In this document: positions 17,389 through 26,202 of the stretch, one piece after another
How the letters are laid out: each line of letters starts with the position of its first letter
How positions within the stretch are numbered: the first letter of the stretch is position 1
Origin: Paraburkholderia antibiotica
Lineage (GTDB): Bacteria > Pseudomonadota > Gammaproteobacteria > Burkholderiales > Burkholderiaceae
Assembly: GCF_012927125.1 (NCBI RefSeq)
Contig: NZ_JABBFZ010000010.1
Coordinates: forward strand, 1-64,000
Direction of reading: 5' to 3'
DNA length: 64,000 nt
Made by a program: the position numbers and the translations under genes
Notes under the pieces: generated by a model
Seen by the model: the letters and a program-made list of their open reading frames with translations, nothing else
Told to the model about the DNA's origin: nothing
Databases searched by the model: none

Positions 17389-18111
17389 ATGAAGAAACTG
17401 CGTGTGGGAATGATCGTGCCGTCGCTGAACACGATCGCCGAAGACGACTTTCGCGCCTATTGCCCGGATGGCGTCGCGTATCACGTGCATCGCATCAGGC
17501 TGCGCAAGGAAGCGGGGCGCGTGACGATGGAAAGCCTGACGCGCGCCTACCTCGAAGCGATCGACGAGGGGGGCTATCTGAAAGACCTGTCGCCCGATGC
17601 GATCGCCTTCAACTGCACCGGCGCGAGCGTCGCCAATGGTCAGGACTGCGATGCGAGGCTCGCGCAGCGCATGACACAAACGCTGGAGATTCCGTCGACC
17701 AACACGATGGTCGCGATCAAGGAGGCGCTAAGCGTGCTGAAGGCCGACGGCATTCTGCACGTGTGTCCGTTTAGCGACGAGTTCTCGCGCATCGAACGGC
17801 AATCGCTGCTCGATTCCGGCTTCAACGTGTTGCGCACGGTATCGCTCGGTTTCACCGATGCGAAAGTGGCCGCGCAGATGGAGCCCGCCGAAATCGCCGA
17901 GGTGGTGCGCAAGCAGGTGGACGGCGACACGCGCGCGGTGCTGCTGTCGTGCGCGAACGTGCGTGCGTTCGAAGCCGCCGACGAACTCGAACGCGGCCTC
18001 GATCTGCCGGTCGTCACCAGCAATCAGGCGATGCTGTGGTCGGTGCTGAACGCGGCGGGCTGGCGCGGCCAGATTCGCGGCGCGGGGCGGCTTTTCCAGA
18101 CCGGCGGCTGA
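17389..18111 (+). CDS. Maleate cis-trans isomerase / arylmalonate decarboxylase / Asp-Glu racemase superfamily protein
   Basis: 240 residues. The start VGMIVPSLNTIAEDD matches the PSxNT motif of maleate isomerases, and two cysteines lie at the catalytic positions: Cys76 in FNCTGAS and Cys188 in LLSCANVRAFE. The family isomerises cis/trans dicarboxylates or decarboxylates malonates by Cys-based chemistry. AGAGGGAACCG precedes the ATG. In this cluster it could isomerise a cis-dienoic or maleyl-type intermediate made after ring cleavage. The substrate is unknown. Confidence 0.82.
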   Translation: MKKLRVGMIVPSLNTIAEDDFRAYCPDGVAYHVHRIRLRKEAGRVTMESLTRAYLEAIDEGGYLKDLSPDAIAFNCTGASVANGQDCDARLAQRMTQTLEIPSTNTMVAIKEALSVLKADGILHVCPFSDEFSRIERQSLLDSGFNVLRTVSLGFTDAKVAAQMEPAEIAEVVRKQVDGDTRAVLLSCANVRAFEAADELERGLDLPVVTSNQAMLWSVLNAAGWRGQIRGAGRLFQTGG

Positions 18112-18201
18112 GGTACGCCGGCAAGCATCGACTCATATCGATCCACGCCGCTACGCTGCCGCTCCGTTCGTGACTCACACGATATTCAACCAAGAACTTC
18201 C

Positions 18202-19005
18202 ATGCCGATCGTAGACGCACAAATCCACGCCTGGTCCAACGGTGTTTCGACCGGGCACCATCGACGCACGCCGATTACCGGCGACGTCCTCAAGGCCGAA
18301 ATGGCGCAGGCTGGCGTCGACCGCGCGTTGCTGGTGCCGCCGCTGTGGGATCCCGACGGCAACGCCTATTCGTTGTCGCTCGCCGCGGCCGAACCGCAGC
18401 GCTTTGCGGTGATGGGGCTGCTCGACAGCCGCCTCGACAATCAGGACCGACTGTTGCGCGCGTGGCGCGAGCAGCCGAACATGCGCGCCATCCGCTTTCT
18501 GTTCAACACGAAGGAGCGTTTGCAGCCGCTCCTCGATGGCGAACTGGACCGGCTCTGGCCGATCGCCGAGGAAACCGGCCTAGTGGTCGCGCTGCTGGTG
18601 CCGAACGCGCTGCACGTGGTCGAGGACATCGCGCGTCGGCATCCGCGACTGAAGATCATCGTCGATCATCTCGGCGTGCCGCGCGGCGCGTCGGGACCGG
18701 GCGCGTTCGATCACCTGCCGGCGCTGCTCGCGCTCGCGGAGCATCGGAACGTGCATGTGAAGGCGGCGGGCGTCGGCGATTACGCGCTCGATCCGTACCC
18801 GTTCCGTTCGCTCGAAGCAACCCTGCGTCAGGTATTCGATGCATTCGGCGCCGAGCGGATCGTGTGGGCGAGCGAACTGTCGCGGCTGCACCATCCGTAT
18901 CGCCAGTGCGTCACGCATTTCAGCGAGACGTTGGCGTGGCTGTCGGCGGCGAATCGAGAGCTGATCATGGGCGGCAATTTGTGCCGATTGCTCGAATGGG
19001 AGTGA
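18202..19005 (+). CDS. Amidohydrolase 2 family protein (possible lactonase)
   Basis: 267 residues. It starts MPIVDAQIHAWSNG with the metal-binding HxH replaced by the QIH form usual for this subfamily. Downstream are KIIVDHLGVPRG, NVHVKAAGVGDY and a late GAERIVWASELSR, where an Asp commonly sits. Relatives include 2-pyrone-4,6-dicarboxylate lactonase (LigI) and other PF04909 hydrolases. A lactonase ahead of the LigJ-like hydratase would complete a LigI-LigJ-aldolase logic, but the sequence does not prove this. Confidence 0.75.
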   Translation: MPIVDAQIHAWSNGVSTGHHRRTPITGDVLKAEMAQAGVDRALLVPPLWDPDGNAYSLSLAAAEPQRFAVMGLLDSRLDNQDRLLRAWREQPNMRAIRFLFNTKERLQPLLDGELDRLWPIAEETGLVVALLVPNALHVVEDIARRHPRLKIIVDHLGVPRGASGPGAFDHLPALLALAEHRNVHVKAAGVGDYALDPYPFRSLEATLRQVFDAFGAERIVWASELSRLHHPYRQCVTHFSETLAWLSAANRELIMGGNLCRLLEWE

Positions 19006-19080
19006 CGGGCTTAGGGCACGCACGAGTTCAATAAATGCATAACAAGTACAACAATCGAACGTTTTTCTCAGGAGACAAGC

Positions 19081-20292
19081 ATGCTTTCCCCGGGCAGTTG
19101 GCCTTGCATCATCCTGCTGTATCTCTACGGCACCGTCGCGACGTCGCTCGTCACGCAGTCTGTCCCGGTGATCGGCGACATCGCGAAGTATTTCGGCCTG
19201 TCGCACGCTAGCGCGGGCTGGGTCATCTCGATCCCTTCGCTGATTACCGCGATCGCCGCCGTGTTCGGCGGCTGGCTGGTCGACCGGATCGGCGACAAGC
19301 GCGTGATTTTCGGTGGCTCGGTATTCGCGCTGGTCGGCAATCTGGTCGTGTTCGGCGCGCACGACGTCGGCACGCTGTTTTTTGGCCGCCTGCTGCAAGG
19401 CGTCGGCTATCTGTCGCTGACGGTCGGCGCGGTGACGCTGATCATGCGCACGACGACCGGCGCGCGCCGCAGCATCGCGCTCGGTTTGTGGACCTCGCAC
19501 ACGGCAGTGGGTATCGGTTTGACGCTGAGCATCGTCGCGCCGCTCGCGCAGCGCGGCGATCTGTGGCGTTGGGCATTTGGCGGCCACGCGATCCTGATGG
19601 CGGCGCTCGCGGGCGCGGTGGTGCTGTTGCCCGCCAGGCAGCCGAATCTGCAGAGCCGGCGACTCTCCGACATCTGGCTCGTGCTGAAGAGTCCGCGGCC
19701 GTATCGCGTCGCGCTGGCATCGGGGGCTTCCGCGTTTATCCAGACCGGCATCATGGCGGCGCTGACGGTTTATATGTCGCGGCGCTACGCGATTGCGATT
19801 CCGGCCGCAGCGGCGATCGGTACGCTCGCCGAGGTGTTCGTGGCGTGCGGCTGTCTGAGCGTCGGACATCTGCTGAAGGCGGGCGTGAATGGCGGCCGGC
19901 TCGCGATCGTCGGCGGCATCGTCATGCTGTGCGGCGGCGTTGCCTTGTATCTGCCGATGGTCGGACTCGTCGCCGCGATCGTCGCCGTGTGCGTGTTCTC
20001 GATCGGTATCGGCACCGTCAACGGCTATATCTGGACGCTGGTGCCGTCGTCGTCGCCGAGCGTCGGCACGCTGGGCGCGACGAGTGGAGTGGTCGCGCAG
20101 GCGACCTATCTCGGCGTGCTGCTCGGGCCGCCGGCCATCTTCGCGAGCTTCTACGAAGGCGGCTGGATGGTGCGCGTTGGGCTCGTCGTGATTGCTGTCG
20201 TGCTGCAACTCGCGCCGATTCTCGGCTGGGGACGCCCGGAAAATCTCGAAGAACGCCGGCATGCACCGGTGGAAGCGCTCGGACCGAACTGA
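19081..20292 (+). CDS. MFS transporter, 12 TM, cluster-linked
   Basis: 403 residues, hydrophobic throughout. The short N-terminus leads straight into TM1 (WPCIILLYLYGTVATSLV), and the MFS loop motif GGWLVDRIGDKRV lies between TM2 and TM3. CAGGAGACAAGC precedes the ATG. It lies between the amidohydrolase and the porin, so uptake or efflux of the cluster's substrate is likely. It could compensate for the frameshifted MFS at 15881. Confidence 0.88.
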   Translation: MLSPGSWPCIILLYLYGTVATSLVTQSVPVIGDIAKYFGLSHASAGWVISIPSLITAIAAVFGGWLVDRIGDKRVIFGGSVFALVGNLVVFGAHDVGTLFFGRLLQGVGYLSLTVGAVTLIMRTTTGARRSIALGLWTSHTAVGIGLTLSIVAPLAQRGDLWRWAFGGHAILMAALAGAVVLLPARQPNLQSRRLSDIWLVLKSPRPYRVALASGASAFIQTGIMAALTVYMSRRYAIAIPAAAAIGTLAEVFVACGCLSVGHLLKAGVNGGRLAIVGGIVMLCGGVALYLPMVGLVAAIVAVCVFSIGIGTVNGYIWTLVPSSSPSVGTLGATSGVVAQATYLGVLLGPPAIFASFYEGGWMVRVGLVVIAVVLQLAPILGWGRPENLEERRHAPVEALGPN

Positions 20293-20476
20293 CCCGACTG
20301 ACTTGAACACGGTACGCGAACGACATCGCAGTTCGCCGTTCGCAGGCCTCCTCGCGAGCCGTCACGCACGCTTCGCATAATCCGGTAGGTACAAAGCAAT
20401 ACGATGTCCGGGATCCACGACTTCTGAACACGTTGGGCAATCTATAAAAATTAGCGATACTAACTAAGGAGACATC

Positions 20477-21607
20477 ATGAAGGTTTGGCGGTTGGCACGA
20501 AAGACGGCAATGTGCGCGGCATTGAGCGCGGTGGGTATCGGCTGTGCGCATGCGCAGAGCAGCGTCACGCTGTACGGGATCATTTCGACCGGTATCGAAT
20601 ACGTGAGCAACGTGAAGGGCTCGCACCTGTTCGCGCTCGCCAACGGCGGCATGATGCCGCCGCGTTTCGGCTTGCGCGGCGACGAAGACCTGGGCGGCGG
20701 CACGCATGCGATCTTCACGCTCGAAAACGGCTTCTCGATCACCAACGGCGCGATGCTCGGCGGCATGTTCGGCCGTCAGGCCTTCATCGGCCTGAGCAAT
20801 CAGCGCTACGGTACGGTGACGATGGGCCGTCAATACGAGGAAATGACCAATAGCCTCTGGTGGGCGGAATCCGCGAATATTTTTGCCGGCTTTGGCGCGC
20901 ATATCGGCGACAACGACAACATGTTCTTCACGAACCGCTTCAACAACTCGGTGCGCTACGTGTCGCCGACGTTCTCCGGGTTCACGTTCGCGGGCAGCTA
21001 CGCGTTCTCGAACTCGACGCAGTTCTCGAACAACAACGGCTTCAGCGGCAGCGCGGTCTATGCGAACGGGCCGTTGAAGGCCGGCGTCGCGTTCACGCAG
21101 TTCAACCGGCGCAGCAACGCGACGCCGTCGAATCTGACGAGCGGCGCGGTCGATAGCACCGGCTGGGGTTTCAGCTCGCCGTTCGTGGTGAGCCCGACCG
21201 GTGCGGGCACCGACCAGCAGCGCATCCTCGGTGCGGGCGCGACCTACGATTTCGGCTTCTTCAACGTGCTCGCGAGCTATTCGAACGTGTTGTTCAACTA
21301 TTCGGATTCGACGGGATTGCGCTTGCAGAACGGCGAGCTCGGCGTGTGGAAGCGTTTTACGCCGGCGTTGCAGATCGGCGTGTCGTACGTGTACACGGCC
21401 GGCGACTATTCCGGTGGCCGCTCGCCGCACTACAACCAGGTGACGCTCGCGACCGACTACCTGCTGTCGAAGCGCACTGACCTGTTCCTCACCGGCATCT
21501 ATCAGCGCGCGAGCGGTCCGGGTGCGTATGCGCAGATCTATACGACGACGGCGTCGAGCAGCCAGTCGCAGACGCTGGTGCAGGCGGGGATCCGGCATCG
21601 GTTCTAA
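20477..21607 (+). CDS. Outer-membrane general porin (Burkholderia OmpC-like type)
   Basis: 376 residues. A signal peptide ends CAHA before QSSVTLYGIISTGIEYV, the classic start of betaproteobacterial 16-strand trimeric porins. LRGDEDLGGGTHAIFTLENGF and GRQAFIGLSNQRYGTVTMGRQY are also family hallmarks, and the protein ends in a C-terminal aromatic (IRHRF). AAGGAGACATC precedes the ATG. A 184-base AT-richer leader follows the MFS gene, so it may also have its own promoter. It probably provides outer-membrane entry for the aromatic substrate. Confidence 0.92.
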   Translation: MKVWRLARKTAMCAALSAVGIGCAHAQSSVTLYGIISTGIEYVSNVKGSHLFALANGGMMPPRFGLRGDEDLGGGTHAIFTLENGFSITNGAMLGGMFGRQAFIGLSNQRYGTVTMGRQYEEMTNSLWWAESANIFAGFGAHIGDNDNMFFTNRFNNSVRYVSPTFSGFTFAGSYAFSNSTQFSNNNGFSGSAVYANGPLKAGVAFTQFNRRSNATPSNLTSGAVDSTGWGFSSPFVVSPTGAGTDQQRILGAGATYDFGFFNVLASYSNVLFNYSDSTGLRLQNGELGVWKRFTPALQIGVSYVYTAGDYSGGRSPHYNQVTLATDYLLSKRTDLFLTGIYQRASGPGAYAQIYTTTASSSQSQTLVQAGIRHRF

Positions 21608-21649
21608 AGAGGGGTGTGTGAGGGCGGTCGACTTACGGCTGGTTTGATG

Positions 21650-21688
21650 CTGGAGCAGGGGGCTTATCGCAAGCGTCTCCTGTTCCAG
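21650..21688 (+). terminator. Stem-loop after the porin gene
   Basis: Imperfect long stem CTGGAGCAGG / CCTGTTCCAG with a partly paired interior, 43 bases after the porin stop. There is no T-run, so it is a probable transcript-end structure only. Confidence 0.35.
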
Positions 21689-21808
21689 TTGGTGGCTATG
21701 GCGGATTTTCAGGGAAGGCACGAGCCTAACGCCGGACAGCACGAAAATCGGCGCCGAAAGCTATTCGTCACACCTGTTACGCCATGTCGGCCCGCCGCCG
21801 AACCCCGC

Positions 21809-22645
21809 TCAAATCCGGATCAACACCGCGCCCACCGTCACCAGCGCACATGCCACGATGCGCCGCGCGGTCAGCTTCTCGCGCATGAAGATACAGCCGA
21901 TCAGCACCGCGAAGATCGAACTCAACTCGCGCAGTGCGGACACCATCGCGATCGGCAGATAGCGATACGCCTCGATGATCAGGCAATACGCGCCCAGCGC
22001 GAGCACGCCGGACGCCACGCCTTTGAGCACCAGCGCGCGGCCGATGAACAGACCCTTCGCGCCGCCGCGCCAATGCCACGCAAGCAGGAACTGCGGGATG
22101 TTCCAGATCAGATAGACCCACATGATGTAGCTGAGCCCATTGCCCGCGACACGCGCGCCGATGCCGTCGACGATCGAGTATGCGGCGATGAAGAGGCCCG
22201 TCAGCAGCGCGAACGGCACGCTCTCGCCGGAAAAGCGCATGCCGCGCCGGAACGCGAGCGAGACGATGCCGCACGACACCAGCGCGACGCCGAACGCGGC
22301 GAGCGGCTTCAGCACTTCGCCGGCGAACACGAGCGCGCCGACGAACACCAGCATCGGCGACAGACCGCGCGCGATTGGATAGATCTGGCCGAAGTCGCCA
22401 CTCCGGTACGCGCGGATCAGCGCGAGCAGATAGCCCCATTCGAGCACCGCCGACGCGGCGATATACGGCCACGCGGCCGGCGCGGGCAAGGGCAGCACCA
22501 GCACGCCGAGCGCGCTGACCGCGATGTACGGCATCGCCATCATGCCGAGCAGCCAGACGCGGTCCTCGGACAGATGCAGGAACGCGTTCCAGGTCGCGTG
22601 AAGCAGCGCGGAGAACAGCACCAGCAGGACGACAAAGGTTTCCAT
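21809..22645 (-). CDS. EamA/DMT-superfamily transporter
   Basis: 278 residues with ten predicted membrane helices in two EamA repeats. The first begins METFVVLLVLFSALLHATWNAFLH and the second near FALLTGLFIAAYSIVDGIGAR, with YLPIAMVSALRELSSIFAVLIG close to the end. The ATG at 22645 gives the standard short N-terminus; an 18-residue extension upstream is possible but basic and unlike the family. It is a likely inner-membrane exporter or importer of small metabolites; the substrate is unknown. It stands alone, convergent with the porin gene. Confidence 0.85.
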   Translation of the reverse strand: METFVVLLVLFSALLHATWNAFLHLSEDRVWLLGMMAMPYIAVSALGVLVLPLPAPAAWPYIAASAVLEWGYLLALIRAYRSGDFGQIYPIARGLSPMLVFVGALVFAGEVLKPLAAFGVALVSCGIVSLAFRRGMRFSGESVPFALLTGLFIAAYSIVDGIGARVAGNGLSYIMWVYLIWNIPQFLLAWHWRGGAKGLFIGRALVLKGVASGVLALGAYCLIIEAYRYLPIAMVSALRELSSIFAVLIGCIFMREKLTARRIVACALVTVGAVLIRI

Positions 22646-23024
22646 CGACAGCGGAATGATGCGAGAGGGCACGAGGGAAGGCCGCCGAAGCGGCCGCAAG
22701 CCCGTGATTATTCCAGCAGATCGCCGCGACGGCGGGATGGGCGACTAAAGCGAAGGGGCTTTATGTGGAGAAAAGCGGCGTTTTGAGGCGGGTAAAAATG
22801 GCCGCCTGAGGGGCGGGGAGTGTGCTGAAGCTTGCTTCAACTTCAGCTAAACCATGACTCGACGCAGCCAGAGGCGCGGCACAGAGCGACTACAGCGCGC
22901 CAGATGCGCTCACGAACGTCGCGTCCAAAACAAACGGGCGAAGCGCGATCACGCTTCACCCGTGCCGTTTTTTCAGCTTGACTACGTGGCCACTCCGCTT
23001 CGCTTAGCGTAGCCGCAGCCCCAG
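22646..23024. other. Intergenic region between the DMT gene and phnE-like gene
   Basis: 379 bases without a convincing coding region. It holds the terminator of the phn-type operon (22927-22962) and should include the DMT gene promoter near 22650-22750. Confidence 0.5.
22927..22962 (-). terminator. Intrinsic terminator of the phnCDE-like operon
   Basis: On the minus strand, the stem CGGGTGAAGCG / CGCTTCGCCCG (one G-T type pairing) is followed by TTTGTTTT. It lies 63 bases beyond the phnE stop. A T6 run on the other strand at 22968-22973 could make it bidirectional. Confidence 0.75.
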
Positions 23025-23864
23025 TCAGATCACCCGCTCCCGCAACCACGCCGAACCCAGATCGATCACCGTCACGACGACGATCACCATGATCATCACC
23101 GCGGCCGTCTGCGCATAGTTGAACGAGCGGATCGCTTCGTACAGCACCACGCCGATGCCGCCCGCACCGACCATGCCGACCACCATCGCCGAGCGCACGT
23201 TCGATTCGAAGCGGTAGAGCGCGTACGAGATCCACAGCGGCAGCACCTGCGGCAGCACCGCGTAGACGATTTCGTCGAGCCGCGTCGCACCGGTTGCGCG
23301 TACACCTTCGGCCGGGCGCGGATCGATCGCCTCGACGGCCTCGGCGAACAGCTTCGCGAGCACGCCGGTCGTGTGGACCCACAGCGCGAGCACGCCGGCG
23401 AACGGCCCGAGCCCGACCGCGACGATGAACAGCATCGCGAACACCATTTCGTTGATCGCGCGGCATGCGTCCATCAGGCGACGCATCGGCTGCACGATCC
23501 ACTGCGGCGCGAGATTGTGCGCGGACATCAGGCCGCACGGCACCGCGCAAACGAGCGAGAGCGCGGTGCCCCAGATCGCGACCGCCAGCGTCACGTACAT
23601 CTCGTGCACGTAGGTGCGCCATTCGGTGAAGTCGGGCGGGAAGAAGTCTTTCGCGAACTGGCCCATGTTCGCGGAATCGCTGAGCAGATCGAGCGGGCGC
23701 ATGTCGGCGCCGTGCCATGCGCCGCCGAGCACGGCGAGCACCGCGACCCAGCCGACCAGCGAGCGCCAGCTGCGCTTGCCGGCGAGGTCCTGCGGTCGCG
23801 TCGCCGGCGCGGTGCCCGCGTTGCTCGCGCTTGCCGACGACGCGCTCAGATCGGCCGTGTTCAT
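23025..23864 (-). CDS. phnE: Phosphonate-type ABC transporter permease
   Basis: 279 residues. A Ser/Ala-rich cytoplasmic N-terminus is followed by about six membrane helices. The family's permease motif region is present (VEAIDPRPAEGVRATGATRLDEIVYAVLPQV, the EAA loop), as is MVGAGGIGVVLYEAIRSFNYAQT, the usual PhnE C-terminal block. Its ATG overlaps the phnD stop by four bases (ATGA), giving tight coupling. With PhnC and PhnD it should import phosphonate or phosphite-like compounds across the inner membrane. No C-P lyase or phosphonatase genes are adjacent. Confidence 0.9.
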   Translation of the reverse strand: MNTADLSASSASASNAGTAPATRPQDLAGKRSWRSLVGWVAVLAVLGGAWHGADMRPLDLLSDSANMGQFAKDFFPPDFTEWRTYVHEMYVTLAVAIWGTALSLVCAVPCGLMSAHNLAPQWIVQPMRRLMDACRAINEMVFAMLFIVAVGLGPFAGVLALWVHTTGVLAKLFAEAVEAIDPRPAEGVRATGATRLDEIVYAVLPQVLPLWISYALYRFESNVRSAMVVGMVGAGGIGVVLYEAIRSFNYAQTAAVMIMVIVVVTVIDLGSAWLRERVI

Positions 23865-24838
23865 TGCTTCGACTGCGCGCTATTGAGTGCGCTCAGCTTC
23901 GCGTCGAGCGCGGCCAGTTGGGTCTTGCGGTCGTTGTCGGACAGATGCGCATCGCTTTCGATCTTCTGCTTCTGCTGGAACAGCACGATTTCGCGGATCG
24001 GCCGCAACTGCTGATCCGACGACGCCTCGAAGCCGCTGTACTCGGTGATGCCGGCCATCACCGCTTTCTCGTGCGGATCGGTCTTCGCGTAGTTCAGGAA
24101 GAACTTGCGCAGCTTGTCCTTGGTCGCCTGCGGCAGATCCTTGCGCCATACCAGCGGGTCGGACGGAATCAGCGGCGAAGTCCACAGCACGCGCACTTGC
24201 GCGTACTTGTCCGGGTGCTCGCGCTTGAGCGTTTCCATCATCATGCTGTTATTGGTTGCGATGTCGATCTTGTTGTTGACGACCGCGAGCAGATTCGCCT
24301 CGTGGCTCGACGGCAGCACGCTTTTGAACGACGTATTGACCGGCGTGTTGTGCTTCGCGAACAGGTAGTAGGCCGGCACCAGCGTGCCCGACGTCGAGTT
24401 CGGATCGCCGAAACCGAGCGTCAGGTCCTTCGTGTTCTTGAACACGTCGTCGAGCGTTTTGAAGCGGCTGTTCACATTGGTGATCAGCAGCGAGTAGTAG
24501 CCGCTATCGCCGTTCGCATGCTGAGCCTTCGCGAATACTTCGCCACCCGAACGATCGACCGCTTCGATCGCCGATGCGTTGCCGAAATAGCCGACCTGTA
24601 CCTTGTTGAAACGCATGCCTTCGATAATGCCGGCGTAATCGGTCGCGAAGAACGCCTTCACGTTCAGGCCGGTCTGCTTTTTCATGTCTTCGATCAGCGG
24701 CTCCCAGCGTTGCTTGAGCACCACCGACGAGTCGGTCGAGATGACGCCGAGGTTGATGTCCTCGGCGTGGGCGGTGGCGACGCAGGCGAAAGCGGCCGCG
24801 CCGGCCGCGAGCGTGAACAGGGAGCGCAGGAATTTCAT
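23861..24838 (-). CDS. phnD: Phosphonate-type ABC transporter substrate-binding protein
   Basis: 325 residues. A signal peptide (MKFLRSLFTLAAGAAAFACVATAHA) precedes EDINLGVISTDSS. Family motifs include KKQTGLNVKAFFATDYAGIIEGMRFNKVQVGYFGNASAIEAV, and GFGDPNSTSGTLVPAYYLF, where the STSG loop binds the phosphonate group in PhnD proteins. The periplasmic product delivers ligand to PhnE. It lies 60 bases after phnC. Confidence 0.92.
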   Translation of the reverse strand: MKFLRSLFTLAAGAAAFACVATAHAEDINLGVISTDSSVVLKQRWEPLIEDMKKQTGLNVKAFFATDYAGIIEGMRFNKVQVGYFGNASAIEAVDRSGGEVFAKAQHANGDSGYYSLLITNVNSRFKTLDDVFKNTKDLTLGFGDPNSTSGTLVPAYYLFAKHNTPVNTSFKSVLPSSHEANLLAVVNNKIDIATNNSMMMETLKREHPDKYAQVRVLWTSPLIPSDPLVWRKDLPQATKDKLRKFFLNYAKTDPHEKAVMAGITEYSGFEASSDQQLRPIREIVLFQQKQKIESDAHLSDNDRKTQLAALDAKLSALNSAQSKQ

Positions 24839-24898
24839 CGGTGAAGATCCGGTTGGGTGGGCGGAAAGAGCGAAGGAGGCGAGGTCGCGCGGAGGGAA

Positions 24899-25846
24899 TC
24901 AGTTCGATGGTGCCGGTTCGAGCGCGAATGGGTAGTGGCTGACGGCGCTTGCCGCATCGCTGTGTGCATCGTGGCGGGCGGGCGTGTCGTGTGCGGTTTG
25001 AGGCGCGTGCGCATCGTGCGCGTCATGCGCGTCATGCGCGGCATGCGCGGCATGCGCGGCATCGTCGAGCAATTCGTGTGCATCGTCGCCGTAGAGCTTT
25101 TTCAGCAGCGGCGGCGTCAGCGTGCTGGATGGGCCGTCGTAGACCACCTTGCCGCGACGCAATGCGATCGTGCGTGGGCAGTACCGCATCGCGATGTCCA
25201 CCTGATGCAGCGACACCAGCACGGTGATCCCATGGTCGCGGTTCAGCGCGCGCAGCATGTCCATCACGCGGCGCGACGATTCGGGGTCGAGCGACGCGAT
25301 CGGCTCGTCCGCGAGCACGATGCGCGCACGTTGCACCAGCGCCCGCGCGAGTGCCGCGCGTTGCTGCTGACCGCCCGACAGATTGGCGGCGCGCTCACGT
25401 GCATGTTCGCCGATACCGACCTCGTTGAGCGCGGCAAGCGACAACGCCCGCTCCGCGCGCGGAAAACGGCCGCTCAAGCGTCGCCACCAAGGCAGTCGCG
25501 CGAGCGCGCCGATCAGCACGTTGGTTTCGACGGAGAGCCGGTTCACCAGATTGAACTGCTGGAATACGAAGCCGATATCGCGGCGAATGCTGCGCACCTC
25601 GCGGACGATGCGGCCATTCTGCTGGATCGGCCGACCGAGAATCTCGATCTGCGACGGCTGCGCATCCGACGCGGTAAAGCCCGCGATATGCCGCAGCAAC
25701 GTCGATTTGCCCGAGCCCGAAGCGCCGATCAACGCGACCATCTCGCCGGGCGCGACGCGCAGATCGATTTCGTCGAGCGCTTTGCGGCCGTTGCCGAAAG
25801 TCTTGCTCAAACGCTCGATACGAATAGCTTCACGGATCGCTTCCAT
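24899..25846 (-). CDS. phnC: Phosphonate-type ABC transporter ATPase with His-rich tail
   Basis: 315 residues. The ATPase motifs are complete: Walker A GASGSGKST, Q-loop FVFQQFN, signature LSGGQQQRAALARAL, Walker B IVLADEPIASLDPES and switch His in VSLHQVD. The ATG at 25846 has AGAGGGTACAG upstream; an upstream start at 25882 is less supported. The last 55 or so residues are not part of the family: they are repeats of Ala-His-Asp (for example AAHDAHDAHDAHAPQ) encoded by short DNA repeats at 25012-25062. This could be a metal-binding tail or just repeat expansion. First gene of the operon. Confidence 0.9.
   Translation of the reverse strand: MEAIREAIRIERLSKTFGNGRKALDEIDLRVAPGEMVALIGASGSGKSTLLRHIAGFTASDAQPSQIEILGRPIQQNGRIVREVRSIRRDIGFVFQQFNLVNRLSVETNVLIGALARLPWWRRLSGRFPRAERALSLAALNEVGIGEHARERAANLSGGQQQRAALARALVQRARIVLADEPIASLDPESSRRVMDMLRALNRDHGITVLVSLHQVDIAMRYCPRTIALRRGKVVYDGPSSTLTPPLLKKLYGDDAHELLDDAAHAAHAAHDAHDAHDAHAPQTAHDTPARHDAHSDAASAVSHYPFALEPAPSN
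25012..25062. repeat. Short tandem repeats GCGTCATGC / GCGGCATGC inside phnC
   Basis: At least five near-identical 9-base units, differing at one base, encode the His/Ala/Asp tail of PhnC on the minus strand. The period of nine keeps the frame if copy number changes. Confidence 0.8.
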
Positions 25847-26202
25847 CTGTACCCTCTCGATGCATCCCGCCGCTGCCGGCATGTGTGGGGCTCATTCTAG
25901 GAAGCGTCTGTGACGGTTGAGTGAAGGCATCGCAACGTCTAGACGACTACATCTTTATGGCGGCCATCGCCGCGCAGTTTCATATGTCGTCAGGATGGCA
26001 AAACAAAGTCGCTTCGAAGTCAGTGCAAGCCCGCCGAAAGTCGGGAACGAATCGACGACGAATCAGCGACGCAAACGAAAATGACATACGTGTGACACGA
26101 TTCGCGCGTTGGCACGGCGGCTCGCGCGTGCTGACCCATACCTGGGCTATAGTGCGTCATTCCCGTGCCGCTCCAATAATCCCGACACCCGGTCACGACG
26201 TC
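25847..26202. promoter_or_regulatory. Divergent intergenic region between phnC and the M14-like gene
   Basis: 356 bases with lower GC than its surroundings. It must hold both promoters, but no strong -35/-10 or Pho-box-like direct repeat was recognised. An in-frame extension of the downstream ORF into this region has no family resemblance. Confidence 0.4.

Noticed and set aside
25921..26202. N-terminal extension of the M14-like protein
   Set aside because: The extension is unlike the family and crosses the divergent promoter region; the ATG at 26203 is preferred.
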